Shown: positions 8,238-17,782, counted from the stretch's first letter. The stretch is DNA of 39,303 bases from Prevotella pallens ATCC 700821 (GCF_000220255.1 NZ_GL982513.1:394172-433474); one strand, 5' to 3'. Notes: generated by a model from the letters alone, not told the origin. Translations and numbers: made by a program.

Positions 8238-9539
8238 TTATAGCAATTTTGGTAGTTCGTATAGCTTTGTGCCATTACTACCTTTTATTAGTATATAATG
8301 GTTTTTAGGCATATTGTGAGCTAATTCGGCTTTCACCTCTTCTACATCTTTAAATTTTTGGAATGTAGTTTTGGTTTTTCCAAATTCATCGCCCACAAGC
8401 CACACATTTGTAATGCCTGCTGCAAGCAGCAAATCTACTATTTTTTGATGTTCTTCGGCAGTAACATCTCCTAATTCTCGCATATCTCCAAGTATTGCCA
8501 TTTTATTTTTTACAGCCATTAATCGGAAGTTTTCTATGGCAGCAGCCATACTTGAAGGGTTAGCATTGTAGGCATCAACAATAAGTTTGTTGTTTTGTGT
8601 TTCGGTTAGCTGAGAACGATTATTGCTTGGCACATAATTTTCTAATGCGTGGCAAATTTGTTGTGTTGAAACGCCAAAATGCAAACCTATAGCAATGGCA
8701 GCCAACATATTATCTAAATTATATGCACCTACAAGATGGGTAAGAACTTCTTTCCATTCGCCTCCAGCCTCATGCCAACGGAAGCGAAGAAAGGGTGCAC
8801 AATCTACAATTTCGCCTTGTATATTTGCAGTTTCGTCTTGACCATACGAAACAATTCGTTCAAAATTGCGTTGTTCAGCCATTTCGGTAAGGTCGGTATT
8901 ACTTTCGTTTAGGAAAAGTAAACAATTGTGTGCTTTCAAATAATCGTAAAGTTCGCCCTTTGTTTGTTTCACACCTTCAAAACTTCCAAAACCTTGCAGG
9001 TGAGCACGCCCTACATTTGTTATTAATCCACAGGTAGGTTCTACATATTCTACCAACTTTTTAATATCTCCCTTATGAGATGCTCCCATTTCTATTACAG
9101 CAATTTCGTGTTCGGGACGTAAACATAACAAGGTTTTAGGTACACCTACATCGTTGTTAAAATTGCCTTCTGTGTGCAATACATTATATTTCTCTGCCAA
9201 AACAGCCGAAATTAGCTCTTTCGATGTAGTTTTTCCGTTTGTTCCAGTAATACCAATCACAGGAATTTGGAATGTACGGCGGTGTTCTCTTGCTATTTCT
9301 TTGTAAGCCACAAGAGCATCGTCTACAAATATAATATGTTCGTTTCCTGCTTCAGCATATTCTTTCTCGTCTACAATAGCATAACTGCACCCTTTTTCTA
9401 ATGCAGCTTTTGCAAATTTATTACCATCGAACGACGCTCCTTTCAGTGCAATAAATATACTTCCTTTGGGACAATTGCGACTATCTGTGGTTATTACGGG
9501 GTGTTGTTCGTATAGTTTATACAATTCTTTGCTGTCCAT
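8238..9539 (-). CDS. murF: UDP-MurNAc-tripeptide:D-Ala-D-Ala ligase
   Basis: MurF joins D-Ala-D-Ala to UDP-MurNAc-tripeptide with ATP, the last cytoplasmic step of the peptidoglycan precursor. At 433 aa it is of usual length. The N-terminal uridine-binding domain shows TDSRNCPKGSIFIALKG (about residues 18-34). The Mur-ligase P-loop is GITGTNGKTTSKE (about 96-108). The central ENYVPSNNRSQ and DAYNANPSSM segments bind substrate, and the C-terminal domain contains LGDMRELG. The substrate D-Ala-D-Ala is made by ddl at 24 kb, and the DAP branch begins with dapB at 0.3 kb. It appears monocistronic, with promoter TACCTTTG at 9560-9567. Confidence 0.95.
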   Translation of the reverse strand: MDSKELYKLYEQHPVITTDSRNCPKGSIFIALKGASFDGNKFAKAALEKGCSYAIVDEKEYAEAGNEHIIFVDDALVAYKEIAREHRRTFQIPVIGITGTNGKTTSKELISAVLAEKYNVLHTEGNFNNDVGVPKTLLCLRPEHEIAVIEMGASHKGDIKKLVEYVEPTCGLITNVGRAHLQGFGSFEGVKQTKGELYDYLKAHNCLLFLNESNTDLTEMAEQRNFERIVSYGQDETANIQGEIVDCAPFLRFRWHEAGGEWKEVLTHLVGAYNLDNMLAAIAIGLHFGVSTQQICHALENYVPSNNRSQLTETQNNKLIVDAYNANPSSMAAAIENFRLMAVKNKMAILGDMRELGDVTAEEHQKIVDLLLAAGITNVWLVGDEFGKTKTTFQKFKDVEEVKAELAHNMPKNHYILIKGSNGTKLYELPKLL

Positions 9540-9559
9540 ATCTTCGTTTTTTATACATA

Positions 9560-9567
9560 CAAAGGTA
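9560..9567 (-). promoter_or_regulatory. -7 box TACCTTTG for murF
   Basis: On the minus strand TACCTTTG matches TAnnTTTG 20 bases before the murF ATG, predicting a very short leader. Confidence 0.6.
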
Positions 9568-9801
9568 ATGGAAATAGTAGAAACATCAAAAGAAAGACGC
9601 TGCTTTTATTCGAGTCTATACAGAAAAGAAAGCATTCTTAAAAGCACTATGCCTATAGAAAAAAGCATTATCGGCAAGTATCTATCAATAAACACAAAAA
9701 TATAGAAACGCCTTATATGATTTGTAGAAGTGGAACGACATAAAAAAACTTGAGAAATGCAGTTTATTTTCAAAACAGAAGAAGATATAAAAATAATACA
9801 T
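9568..9801. other. Intergenic region, divergent
   Basis: Between the murF promoter and the promoter of the next plus-strand gene no reading frame, tRNA or clear hairpin is supported. Confidence 0.5.
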
Positions 9802-9809
9802 TAACTTTG
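9802..9809 (+). promoter_or_regulatory. -7 box TAACTTTG
   Basis: Consensus -7 box about 105 bases before the chosen ATG of the unknown membrane protein at 9916. Confidence 0.55.
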
Positions 9810-9915
9810 TCCTATCAAACAAGAGAAATACCGGTGTAATACGGTTCGTGTTTGGGCACAAACTAATTTAAAGTAACAGATGTTGTTACAAAGAAAAACA
9901 AAAGATAAAAAATGT

Positions 9916-10572
9916 ATGAAACCAATCTATTATAAAAAAAGCATTATCGGGCTACAATGGCTTATCTTCTTTGTTTATGTAGGCTTTCTTTTTATAGAAT
10001 GTTATAAAACAAACAACGAAGTTGTGTTCGTTAATATTCCTATTAAGTATAATAATGAGCAATGCCCAACTCAAGATGTTGGAATTAGATTTACTAAAGG
10101 GGGAAAAATTACTCCAGCCAGTATGCAATTTTCATCTGATAAGTTCCCTGATAAAGAATTTGAAGTTAATAATTTTGATGGAGTTTTATTTTTAAAAAGT
10201 ATTTACTGGAATAAGGAAGAACGTCCTACATTTTTAGGTTGCTGTATAGAACAAAAACACTTACAAGATAATGAACGAGAAATTCCATGTTTCTTATCAG
10301 CACAAAAAAAGGATATATATCACTACATTGCACTAGTGTCTTATGTAAAAAGCGAACACATCTTTTTTCTAATTACACTTATAATTGCAATGTTAGCAAT
10401 AATGCTCTTTTTTGTTATAAAAGTTAATTATTCGCCTATATTATTCAATTTAGCTGGAACTGCAGCTATATTTTTCTGCTTTACACCTCCAATAGCTTTG
10501 TTTTTGATACTTATAATATACTTTCTTCCTTCCAAAGAAAGAATGAAGAAAATAATAATGGGTAAAAAATAA
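9916..10572 (+). CDS. Hypothetical membrane protein
   Basis: I do not recognise the family. From the ATG at 9916 (218 aa) there is a hydrophobic helix at about residues 10-28, then a roughly 120-residue soluble part with several cysteines. Two or three closely spaced hydrophobic segments follow in the last 80 residues (IFFLITLIIAMLAIMLFFVI and, later, IALFLILIIYFLPS). A Lys-rich end follows the last helix, so the tail is probably cytoplasmic. The 12-codon longer start at 9880 is possible but adds a strongly basic, non-hydrophobic stretch. Its coding is more AT-rich than murF or pnp. It stands alone between divergent murF and convergent pnp. Confidence 0.6.
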   Translation: MKPIYYKKSIIGLQWLIFFVYVGFLFIECYKTNNEVVFVNIPIKYNNEQCPTQDVGIRFTKGGKITPASMQFSSDKFPDKEFEVNNFDGVLFLKSIYWNKEERPTFLGCCIEQKHLQDNEREIPCFLSAQKKDIYHYIALVSYVKSEHIFFLITLIIAMLAIMLFFVIKVNYSPILFNLAGTAAIFFCFTPPIALFLILIIYFLPSKERMKKIIMGKK

Positions 10573-10688
10573 AATTTTAGCGGATAATGAACACAACCTA
10601 TTTTGGCAGGAAATAGACAGGCTTTGAAATTGATTTTTAACCACAAAAAAGCACAAATTCATCAACAAATAAATAGGCTTATAAATAA

Positions 10689-10722
10689 AAGTTCCACAAA
10701 TTCAATAGAATTTGTGGAACTT
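10689..10722. terminator. Bidirectional terminator, pnp and membrane protein
   Basis: A perfect 15-bp stem (AAGTTCCACAAATTC and its complement) around the loop AATA lies between convergent genes. A/T-rich tracts on both sides allow it to work in both directions. Confidence 0.85.
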
Positions 10723-10803
10723 AAAATTAATATTTGTTCTTAAAATAATTAGTTGTAATTTGTTTGTAAGAAGAAAACCATATATGGTTATATTTCTCTA
10801 CAA

Positions 10804-13020
10804 TTAAGAACGATGATTATTGTCGCGATGTTGGCGACGTTCTCCTCTTTCTCCACGTGGGCGACGCTGAGGTTCTACATATCCTTCTGGCTTTTCGAGC
10901 AAACAACGGTGTGAAAGTTTATATTTACCAGTTTTAGGATCAATATCAAGAAGTTTAACCGAAATTTTATCGCCTTCTTTTATTCCAGCTTCTTCAACTG
11001 TTGCTAAGTGTTTCCAATCAATTTCAGAAATATGAAGCAAACCATCTTTACCTGGTAAAATCTCAACAAAGCAACCATAAGGCATAATAGAACGAACTGT
11101 ACCTTCGTAAACTTCTCCTATTTCTGGTACGGCAACAATTGATTTAATTTTGCCCATTGCAGCATCAATTGCAGTTTTATTGGGTGCAGAAACCTGAATT
11201 TTACCTACACCATCAACTTCGTCAATGGTAATAGTAGCTCCACTTTCTTCTTGCATTTGCTGAATTATCTTACCACCAGGACCAATAATAGCACCAATAA
11301 ATTCTTTTGGAATTTCGAGAGTTTCAATTCTTGGTACTTGTGGTTTCATTTCCTTACGTGGTTCAGGAATTGTTTCTGTTATTTTATCAAGAATATATTC
11401 GCGAGCTTGTTTTGCTTGCATAAGTGCTTTCTCAAGAATTTCGAATGAAAGTCCATCACACTTTATATCCATTTGCGTTGCTGTAATACCATCGCGAGTA
11501 CCTGTAGTTTTAAAGTCCATATCGCCTAAGTGGTCTTCATCGCCAAGAATATCACTAAGTACAGCATATTTCTCTTCGCCAGGATTTTTTATTAAGCCCA
11601 TTGCAATTCCTGAAACAGGTTTTTTGATAGGAACACCCGCATCCATCAAAGCAAGTGTACCAGAACATACGGTAGCCATAGAAGAAGAACCGTTAGATTC
11701 TAATACCTGACTTACGAGACGTACTGTATAAGGAAAATCTTCTGGTATCATTCCTTTCAAACCACGCCATGCTAAATGTCCATGTCCTATTTCACGACGA
11801 CCAACTCCACGTTGTGCTTTTGCTTCGCCAGTGCAGAAAGGAGGGAAATTATAATGAAGAAGGAAACGTTGGTAACTCTTATCGAGCACATTGTCTACCA
11901 TCTTTTCGTCTAACTTCGTTCCTAATGTACAAGTTGCAAGTGCTAATGTTTCGCCACGTTGGAAATAAGCACTTCCATGAGGCATTGGTAATGGATTAAC
12001 TTCGCACCAAATTGGACGAATTTCATCGCAAGCACGGCCGTCCATTCGTTTACCTGTATCAAGAACACTACGACGCATTGAGTCGCGTTGTACATCAGCA
12101 AAATATCTTTCTATTTCTGCGTGTTTTTCTTCAAGGTCGTCTTCAGAGAGTTCTGTATGTGCAGCATCGTAACGTTCTATGAAGTCTGTTTTTATTTTAT
12201 CGTAAACTTCCTCACGATGTTTCTTATCGTCGTCGCCACTTTGTGCCTGTGCGTAGCAAGCATCGTATGTTTCTTTCTTAACTTGCTCGCGAAGTTCTTC
12301 ATCGTTTATTTCATCGCAATATTCGCGCTTAACATCTGTACCAAGTTCTTTTGCAAGTTCTTCTTGAATTTCGCACATTGGTTTAATAGCATCGTGTGCA
12401 GCTTTCAAAGCATTAATAAGATCTTGCTCAGACACTTCGTCCATTTCGCCTTCTACCATCATAATATTATCTTTGGTAGCACCAACCATTATGTCCATAT
12501 CAGCTTCTTTCATCTGTTCGAAGGTTGGATTTATGACATATTCTCCATTAATTCGTGCAACACGAACTTCAGAGATAGGATATTCGATAGGTATATTTGA
12601 GCATTGCATAGCTACAGATGCTGCAAAACCTGCCAATGCATCGGGCATATCGATACCGTCAGCGGAGAGAAGCATTACGTTAACAAATACTTCTGTGTGA
12701 TAATCTGAAGGAAAAAGTGGACGAAGAACACGGTCTACAAGACGTGAAGTTAGTATTTCATCATCGTTAGCTTTGCCCTCGCGTTTAGTAAAACCACCAG
12801 GAAATCTACCTGCAGCTGCGTATTGTTCGCGATAATCTACTTGCAAAGGCATAAAGTCTGTACCTGGAACTGCCTCTTTAGCTGCACAAACTGTTGCTAA
12901 AAGCACAGTGTTACCCATTCTAATTACTGCTGCGCCATCAGCTTGTTTTGCAACCTTTCCAGTTTCAATTGTGATGCTTCTTCCATCAGACAATTGAAGA
13001 GTTTTCGTAATTACGTTCAT
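10804..13020 (-). CDS. pnp: Polyribonucleotide nucleotidyltransferase
   Basis: PNPase degrades RNA 3'-to-5' by phosphorolysis and can add tails in reverse. The 738-aa protein has the full order of domains: first RNase PH core (residues about 1-145, with [20 protein letters not shown]), an alpha-helical linker, second RNase PH core ([20 protein letters not shown] and the [13 protein letters not shown] loop), KH domain ([15 protein letters not shown], about 565-625) and S1 domain ([31 protein letters not shown] split over about 635-705). The basic Arg-rich tail is typical of the phylum. The linker between the two cores is somewhat long and acidic. It is monocistronic, with a leader of about 125 bases that could hold autoregulatory structure. 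Confidence 0.96.
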   Translation of the reverse strand: MNVITKTLQLSDGRSITIETGKVAKQADGAAVIRMGNTVLLATVCAAKEAVPGTDFMPLQVDYREQYAAAGRFPGGFTKREGKANDDEILTSRLVDRVLRPLFPSDYHTEVFVNVMLLSADGIDMPDALAGFAASVAMQCSNIPIEYPISEVRVARINGEYVINPTFEQMKEADMDIMVGATKDNIMMVEGEMDEVSEQDLINALKAAHDAIKPMCEIQEELAKELGTDVKREYCDEINDEELREQVKKETYDACYAQAQSGDDDKKHREEVYDKIKTDFIERYDAAHTELSEDDLEEKHAEIERYFADVQRDSMRRSVLDTGKRMDGRACDEIRPIWCEVNPLPMPHGSAYFQRGETLALATCTLGTKLDEKMVDNVLDKSYQRFLLHYNFPPFCTGEAKAQRGVGRREIGHGHLAWRGLKGMIPEDFPYTVRLVSQVLESNGSSSMATVCSGTLALMDAGVPIKKPVSGIAMGLIKNPGEEKYAVLSDILGDEDHLGDMDFKTTGTRDGITATQMDIKCDGLSFEILEKALMQAKQAREYILDKITETIPEPRKEMKPQVPRIETLEIPKEFIGAIIGPGGKIIQQMQEESGATITIDEVDGVGKIQVSAPNKTAIDAAMGKIKSIVAVPEIGEVYEGTVRSIMPYGCFVEILPGKDGLLHISEIDWKHLATVEEAGIKEGDKISVKLLDIDPKTGKYKLSHRCLLEKPEGYVEPQRRPRGERGERRQHRDNNHRS

Positions 13021-13152
13021 CTAAAATTTAAATACTTATTGTTTTGACCTAACATCATAAAGAAATGTAAAAACTGCGAAAAAAGTAAAAGAACAAATAG
13101 AAATTTAACTTGTTAAGCATTTTACATTTCCACATAACTTTTTAAAATCGCA

Positions 13153-13160
13153 CAAATTTA
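13153..13160 (-). promoter_or_regulatory. -7 box TAAATTTG for pnp
   Basis: Minus-strand TAAATTTG fits TAnnTTTG and would give a leader of about 125 bases. PNPase leaders are often autoregulated; no convincing hairpin was identified here. Confidence 0.45.
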
Positions 13161-13331
13161 ATGATTAATTGCTTAACAGACGAATAAAAGCTCATTTATT
13201 TTATTGTTCATATTGCTTTCACATACTTTCTACGTAGCTATAGAACATTATTTATATTCATTTTACTTTGTTTGTTAAAAAACTATCTTGTATACAGCAA
13301 ACTTTGCAACTTGGTTGCATATTCTTTTATT
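13161..13331. other. AT-rich divergent spacer between pnp and metal ATPase
   Basis: No gene or strong hairpin seen. Together with the two promoters it makes up the divergent control region 13021-13368. Confidence 0.5.
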
Positions 13332-13339
13332 TAACTTTG
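13332..13339 (+). promoter_or_regulatory. -7 box TAACTTTG for metal ATPase
   Basis: Lies 29 bases before ATG 13369 and within the longer open frame starting at 13288, so it fixes the start at 13369. Confidence 0.65.
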
Positions 13340-13368
13340 TCGCAAAATTAGTAACAAAACAAAAAACG

Positions 13369-15255
13369 ATGAAGAAAAAAGTTATAAGAATTATCCTTAC
13401 TTCTGTATTGCTATTAATAGCATGGTTGATAGACCGAAACTACAATTTGCCTATGTGGCAAACATTAATTGTTTATTTTGTGCCCTATTTGCTTATTAGT
13501 TATGATGTATTGGGCGAAGCTGTAGAAGGAATTATGGAAGGAAATCCTTTCGACGAAGACCTTCTTATGTCTATTGCCACAATTGGAGCCTTTATTATTG
13601 GATTTTTACCCAATGGAGAACCCGAATTTTTAGAAGGTGTTTTCGTTATGCTATTCTTCCAAATTGGAGAACTCTTTGAACATTATGCCGAAGACAAAAC
13701 TCGAGATTCTATTTCTAACCTTATGGATATTCGCCCCGACTCTGCAAATGTTATAAAAAAAGGCGAAATCATCGTAACAAATCCCGCTAATGTTGCCATT
13801 GGAGAAACGATACTTGTGAAACCGGGAGAGAAAATTCCGCTCGATGGAGAAATAATTGAAGGCAACTCTAGTCTTAACACTGTAGCCTTAACAGGCGAAA
13901 GCATTCCAAAAGATGTTACTTTGGGCGACAATGTTGTATCAGGGTGCGTGAATATCTCTGGGTTATTGAAAATAAAGGTAAGTAAAACTTTCAATAATTC
14001 TACTGCTTCAAGAATTCTACAGTTAGTAGAGGAAGCAAGTGAAAATAAATCGAAGAACGAATCATTTATTCGTCGCTTCGCACACATATATACTCCTATC
14101 GTTGTTATTGCTGCAATTATTCTAGCGTTTATTCCACCTTTTTTTGCTGACAGTTATAACGATGCTCTTTCTACTTGGCTTTACCGTGCACTTACATTCT
14201 TAATTGTTAGTTGTCCGTGTGCTTTGGTTATTTCTATCCCATTATCGTTCTTCTGTGGTATTGGAGGTGCCGGACATATAGGTATTCTTATAAAAGGTGG
14301 AAATTATATGGAAGCTTTAGCACGTGCAAAAACTATTGTTTTCGATAAAACTGGAACATTAACTCGTGGCGTTTTTGAGGTAGAAGCTATTCACCCTAAT
14401 CAGTTTTCAGAACAAGAACTCTTGCATCTTGCAGCACATGTTGAACAATTTTCTACACACCCAATAGCAATTGCTCTGAGAAATGCTTATAAAGATACGG
14501 GGTGCGAATGCAAAGTAGAAAACATAAAAGAATTTGCCGGACAAGGAATTTCTGCCGAAATAAACGGTAAAAACGTATGTGTAGGTAACAAAAAATTTAT
14601 GGAACATATAGGTGCTGAAATTGTTGCCTGTAGCAAATGCCAACATTCAAAGGGGACCTCTGTACATGTAGCCATAGATGGCAAATATGTTGGTCATATT
14701 GTGATAGCCGACCAAATAAAAACCGATGCTTCTTCGGCTATCGCGAACTTAAAGAAAATTGGAATAGAAAAAACAGTAATGCTAACTGGCGATCGTAAAG
14801 AAGTAGCCGATGTAATTGCTAATAAATTAGGAATAGACGAATATTATAGCGAACTAATGCCTGCTGATAAAGTTGAACACGTTGAACGCTTATTACACCA
14901 AAAACCTATTAAAAGTACACTTGCTTTTGTGGGAGACGGTATAAACGATGCACCTGTTTTAGCCCGAGCCGATATTGGAATTGCAATGGGAGCACTTGGA
15001 AGTGATGCCGCAATAGAGGCAGCAAATGTTGTTCTTATGGACGATAAACCTTCAAAAATAGCCAAATCCATCGCTATTTCTAGACGAACTATTAGCATTG
15101 CTCGACAAAATGCAGTATTTGCTATTGGTATAAAAGTCGCAGTTCTTATACTTTCTACTGTAGGAATAGCAACAATGGGAATGGCTGTTTTTGCAGATGT
15201 TGGCGTAATGGTATTAGCAGTTCTAAATGCTACCCGTGCTTTAAGAGTAAAATAA
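13369..15255 (+). CDS. P1B-type heavy-metal ATPase (Zn/Cd type)
   Basis: The 628-aa inner-membrane pump exports transition metals using ATP. Visible motifs are the CPC metal site (Cys282-Pro-Cys284), phosphorylation motif DKTGT at Asp326, the HP pair (THPIAIAL) of the nucleotide domain, GDGIND with Asp523, and a late membrane motif DVG (Asp610). CPC with a DxG aspartate in the last helix is the pattern of the P1B-2 subgroup (ZntA-like, Zn/Cd/Pb) rather than copper pumps. There is no N-terminal metal-binding domain or CxxC, so the protein starts straight with membrane helices. The frame is open upstream to 13288, but a promoter lies there. No metalloregulator gene is adjacent. Confidence 0.92.
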   Translation: MKKKVIRIILTSVLLLIAWLIDRNYNLPMWQTLIVYFVPYLLISYDVLGEAVEGIMEGNPFDEDLLMSIATIGAFIIGFLPNGEPEFLEGVFVMLFFQIGELFEHYAEDKTRDSISNLMDIRPDSANVIKKGEIIVTNPANVAIGETILVKPGEKIPLDGEIIEGNSSLNTVALTGESIPKDVTLGDNVVSGCVNISGLLKIKVSKTFNNSTASRILQLVEEASENKSKNESFIRRFAHIYTPIVVIAAIILAFIPPFFADSYNDALSTWLYRALTFLIVSCPCALVISIPLSFFCGIGGAGHIGILIKGGNYMEALARAKTIVFDKTGTLTRGVFEVEAIHPNQFSEQELLHLAAHVEQFSTHPIAIALRNAYKDTGCECKVENIKEFAGQGISAEINGKNVCVGNKKFMEHIGAEIVACSKCQHSKGTSVHVAIDGKYVGHIVIADQIKTDASSAIANLKKIGIEKTVMLTGDRKEVADVIANKLGIDEYYSELMPADKVEHVERLLHQKPIKSTLAFVGDGINDAPVLARADIGIAMGALGSDAAIEAANVVLMDDKPSKIAKSIAISRRTISIARQNAVFAIGIKVAVLILSTVGIATMGMAVFADVGVMVLAVLNATRALRVK

Positions 15256-15274
15256 ATTTGTAATTCGAAATATC

Positions 15275-15337
15275 GGTGTAATGGACATTTGGTAGGCTGA
15301 AATGACCAGCCTCCAAATGTCCATTACGCCAATTTTT
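15275..15337 (+). terminator. Long terminator hairpin after metal ATPase
   Basis: An unusually long stem: GTAATGGACATTTGG pairs with CCAAATGTCCATTAC and then AGGCTG with CAGCCT across a short loop, followed by TTTTT. Only one or two positions are unpaired in about 25. Confidence 0.85.
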
Positions 15338-15590
15338 CGTGTTTTTGGGGACAGTAGATATTTTTGAGACAGTAGATATTTAGTGTGGATAAGCATATAG
15401 TTTGACCAGCCTAAAAAGATACTCTTTATTTTTGCAAATATGGAACTTTCAAATGTATAATTCCATTTTTTATCAGATTTTCTTTTTGGATATTAGCATT
15501 ATTTTGCAACATTCCTGTTATTATTAAAGCAGATCTCAATGATAACAGTTCAGCATAATCTACTATTTATGGGAATTATTTACAATGAAC
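15338..15590. other. Non-coding spacer with short direct repeat
   Basis: No gene. GACAGTAGATATTT occurs twice (15350-15363 and 15368-15381), and GACCAGCCT recurs from the preceding hairpin near 15404-15412. Otherwise AT-rich spacer. Confidence 0.5.
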
Positions 15591-15622
15591 AGAAAGGAGA
15601 CACACCGTTTTGGTGCATCTCC
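15591..15622 (-). terminator. Terminator of HU gene 2
   Basis: On the minus strand GGAGATGCACC pairs with GGTGTGTCTCC (one mismatch) around AAAAC, followed by TTTCT. The stem shares GAGATGCAC with the HU gene 1 terminator. Confidence 0.75.
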
Positions 15623-15654
15623 AATTCTCTTCTCTAAAATTTCAAAAAGCGAAT

Positions 15655-16101
15655 TTAAGGGTGTGGTTGTGATCCTCCACCATTTTCAGGCTTCTTTTTA
15701 CCTTTTGTTTTCTCCTGCGCCGCAACTTTAAAGAACTCGACATCGTGTAATGTTCTGAAGTCGGTACTCGGTCTGAACAAAATCATCGTCTTTTTAATGT
15801 GAGTAGAAGGCTTAAAGTCGTCTTCTTTCTCTACAGCTTTTGCGCTGAAAGTAGGACGGAATTTGCCAAGTGGTCCCGCATCTACAATGTTACCTTGCGA
15901 ACAAAGTAAGTTTAATACTGTCCGGAATTTGTAAAAAACAGCTGCAACATCTGCTTGACTCACAGTAGAACCATCTGCCATAAATTCACAAAGTCTGTCG
16001 AAACTTACACGTTGCTTTTGGCAAACTGCTCTGGCTATGTACATTGTTAAGCCTTTCTTTGGACCAACGCCCATCTTTCTTTTTGTAATTGAATAGTTCA
16101 T
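15655..16101 (-). CDS. HU/IHF-family DNA-binding protein, copy 2
   Basis: A 148-aa paralogue of the HU-related protein at 5975-6421, same length and no gaps when aligned by eye. Most differences are conservative: TFDK to SFDR, GTFRPTFT to GKFRPTFS, FKPATH to FKPSTH, KIPAYDKT to KVAAQEKT. The central stretch from the SQADVAAVF helix to the NIVDAGPLG loop is identical, and several 38-40-base DNA blocks are identical too, which points to recent duplication or gene conversion. Same gene architecture: own promoter, structured leader, terminator. It lies about 10 kb away in opposite orientation, so the pair forms an inverted repeat. Confidence 0.88.
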   Translation of the reverse strand: MNYSITKRKMGVGPKKGLTMYIARAVCQKQRVSFDRLCEFMADGSTVSQADVAAVFYKFRTVLNLLCSQGNIVDAGPLGKFRPTFSAKAVEKEDDFKPSTHIKKTMILFRPSTDFRTLHDVEFFKVAAQEKTKGKKKPENGGGSQPHP

Positions 16102-16131
16102 TAATTAAAAATATTAAGATTAATAAAATTT

Positions 16132-16176
16132 GCACTTGCTTGTCTTTCGTCGCACGCAAGTGCTTTTGTTCGTGCG
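16132..16176 (-). ncRNA. Candidate 5'-leader pseudoknot, HU gene 2
   Basis: Read on the minus strand: stem 1 is CGCACG (16176-16171) with CGTGCG (16156-16151), stem 2 is GCACTTGC (16163-16156) with GCAAGTGC (16139-16132). Stems are 6 and 8 bp and interleaved; base 16156 is shared. Compared with gene 1, position 5922 is U instead of C, which still permits a G-U pair in either stem. Confidence 0.5.
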
Positions 16177-16182
16177 ATGGTG

Positions 16183-16213
16183 CAAAGTTACAACTCAATT
16201 TAGCCCTTTCAAA
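16183..16213 (-). promoter_or_regulatory. Promoter of HU gene 2
   Basis: TAACTTTG (16190 down to 16183) with TTTG 19 bases upstream, identical in layout to HU gene 1. Just upstream, ACTACC is repeated 12 bases apart, matching the ACTACCCA element before gene 1. Confidence 0.75.
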
Positions 16214-16644
16214 GCAGAAAGTAGGTAGTTCTATGGGTAGTTTTATGGATAGTATATAAAAAATGCGTGGTACAAAATTTCAACTTTTCACTTTTTGTTA
16301 AATACTTGGCAATTTACAGGTTATTATATTAATAAGGTGTAACGAAGCTTTTATCTCTATTGAGCATTAGAATATTGGGTTTTGAACAGCCTAATTGCCA
16401 ATCGTGATTACAGCACAAAAAAAATATAATTAAGAATGAATGTTTTTGTAATTACAAAATCTGATTTTATAATTACATTTTTCTATTCTATAATTATAGA
16501 CAGATACTAAAAAATTCTTTTGATAGATTTCACCATTAAAAAATATTGTATCTCCTATTGGTATATTTATTCTTAATTCTGGTTAAAGTAATGTAAATAG
16601 AAGTAAAATGCAACTTCTTTTTTCAATTCTTAATATTTATAATA
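16214..16644. other. Non-coding region between HU gene 2 and a secreted protein gene
   Basis: No gene supported. It contains the second copy of the 27-base element (16406-16432, minus strand) and a run of short AT palindromes (TAATTA, TATAATTATA) between 16440 and 16500. Confidence 0.5.
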
Positions 16645-16652
16645 TATATTTG
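16645..16652 (+). promoter_or_regulatory. -7 box TATATTTG
   Basis: Matches TAnnTTTG 40 bases before ATG 16693. Confidence 0.45.
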
Positions 16653-16692
16653 CAATAACAATCTGAAACAATGTTTAAGTAAATTACTTCCT

Positions 16693-17676
16693 ATGAAAAA
16701 AATATTTTTTAAATCTCTAAATATGAGGAACAGAGGGATATATACGCTGAAACTTTGTCTGTTATTTATACTAAGTACTATGTTCGTTTCAATTTCTTAT
16801 GCACAGACAAATGTGATTGACGGACATGAATATGTGGATATGGGGCTTCCAAGCGGAACCCTGTGGGCAACCTGCAACATCGGAGCTGAGTCTTCCACAG
16901 ACTTCGGAGACTACTTCGCATGGGGAGAGACAGAGCCGAAAGAGGAATACACCGATGAGAATTACAAATTCTTTGAAGGATACAAAGAACTTCCCGGGGT
17001 AGGTTGTTATCTTTTATGCACGAATATAGGAGAAGATATATGCGGGACGGAATACGATGCCGCGAGGGTAAAATGGGGCGGACGATGGCGCCTGCCTACT
17101 TTTGAGGAGGTAGGGGAACTCGTGAGACTCTGCTGGAATAAATGGGAGGAAGTGGACGGCATTTGGGGCAGACGCTTCCATTATGGTGCAAATGAAAACA
17201 CCCTGTTTCTTCCTGCTGCCGGATACGCTGCTACATATCAAGGGACAACATATCGTAACCAGAATTGGAAAGGATCTTGTTGGACCGGAACGCTCCATAG
17301 AGCAGAAGGAGATCCTGATGATCTTATAATGAAAGCCAAAGATATAGATTACGATTCAGGCAGTGTTGGCAGAAGATCTAGCATAAGAACAATCGGTCTC
17401 CCCATTCGACCTGTTATCAATCCCAGAGAAACCGGGATTGACGATATTGCATATACACGAAATATCTACGTAATATACCGTAATGGTTCAATAGAATTAA
17501 GTTCCATAGAAAACTGCGACCATATTGATATTCTGAATGTATGCGGGCAGAAGATTCTCTCTTCCACAGTTACAACAAAGAGCATTGAGACACCTCACTT
17601 TTCAAAGGGCATATACATCTGCGCCTTGGCAAAGCAAGGCAAATTGGTTTGTACACGGAGGATAATTGTCAAGTAA
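16693..17676 (+). CDS. Secreted protein with sorting-like C-terminal domain
   Basis: 327 aa. A signal peptide ends about residue 38 (LLFILSTMFVSISYA-QT) after a long basic N-region; an internal ATG at residue 11 would also serve. Residues about 45-235 form a domain beginning VDMGLPSGTLWATCNIGAES and containing FGDYFAWGETEP and WRLPTFEEV, a pattern repeated in many Bacteroidales surface proteins; I recall it but cannot name its function. Residues about 255-327 look like a type IX secretion C-terminal domain (beta-strand pattern, FSKGIYIC, final IIVK). The middle of the gene is clearly more GC-rich and uses codons such as CTC, ATC and GGC more than neighbours, suggesting transfer. No catalytic site recognised. 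Confidence 0.75.
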   Translation: MKKIFFKSLNMRNRGIYTLKLCLLFILSTMFVSISYAQTNVIDGHEYVDMGLPSGTLWATCNIGAESSTDFGDYFAWGETEPKEEYTDENYKFFEGYKELPGVGCYLLCTNIGEDICGTEYDAARVKWGGRWRLPTFEEVGELVRLCWNKWEEVDGIWGRRFHYGANENTLFLPAAGYAATYQGTTYRNQNWKGSCWTGTLHRAEGDPDDLIMKAKDIDYDSGSVGRRSSIRTIGLPIRPVINPRETGIDDIAYTRNIYVIYRNGSIELSSIENCDHIDILNVCGQKILSSTVTTKSIETPHFSKGIYICALAKQGKLVCTRRIIVK

Positions 17677-17770
17677 TGTTTTGCAATAAAAGAAAACAAT
17701 TATACCATTGGTAAAAATTATTTAGCATATTTAATTCAATCGATGAACTATTAATTAATCATTTAGAAGA

Positions 17771-17776
17771 AAGGAG
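17771..17776 (+). promoter_or_regulatory. Strong Shine-Dalgarno site
   Basis: AAGGAG sits six bases before ATG 17783. Such clear sites are rare among genes in this window and fix this start. Confidence 0.6.
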
Positions 17777-17782
17777 TTTGGT

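Noticed and set aside
12088..12600. 170-residue frame antisense to pnp
   Set aside because: Shadow of the pnp reading frame; rich in Phe and Cys, as expected for antisense of this codon use.
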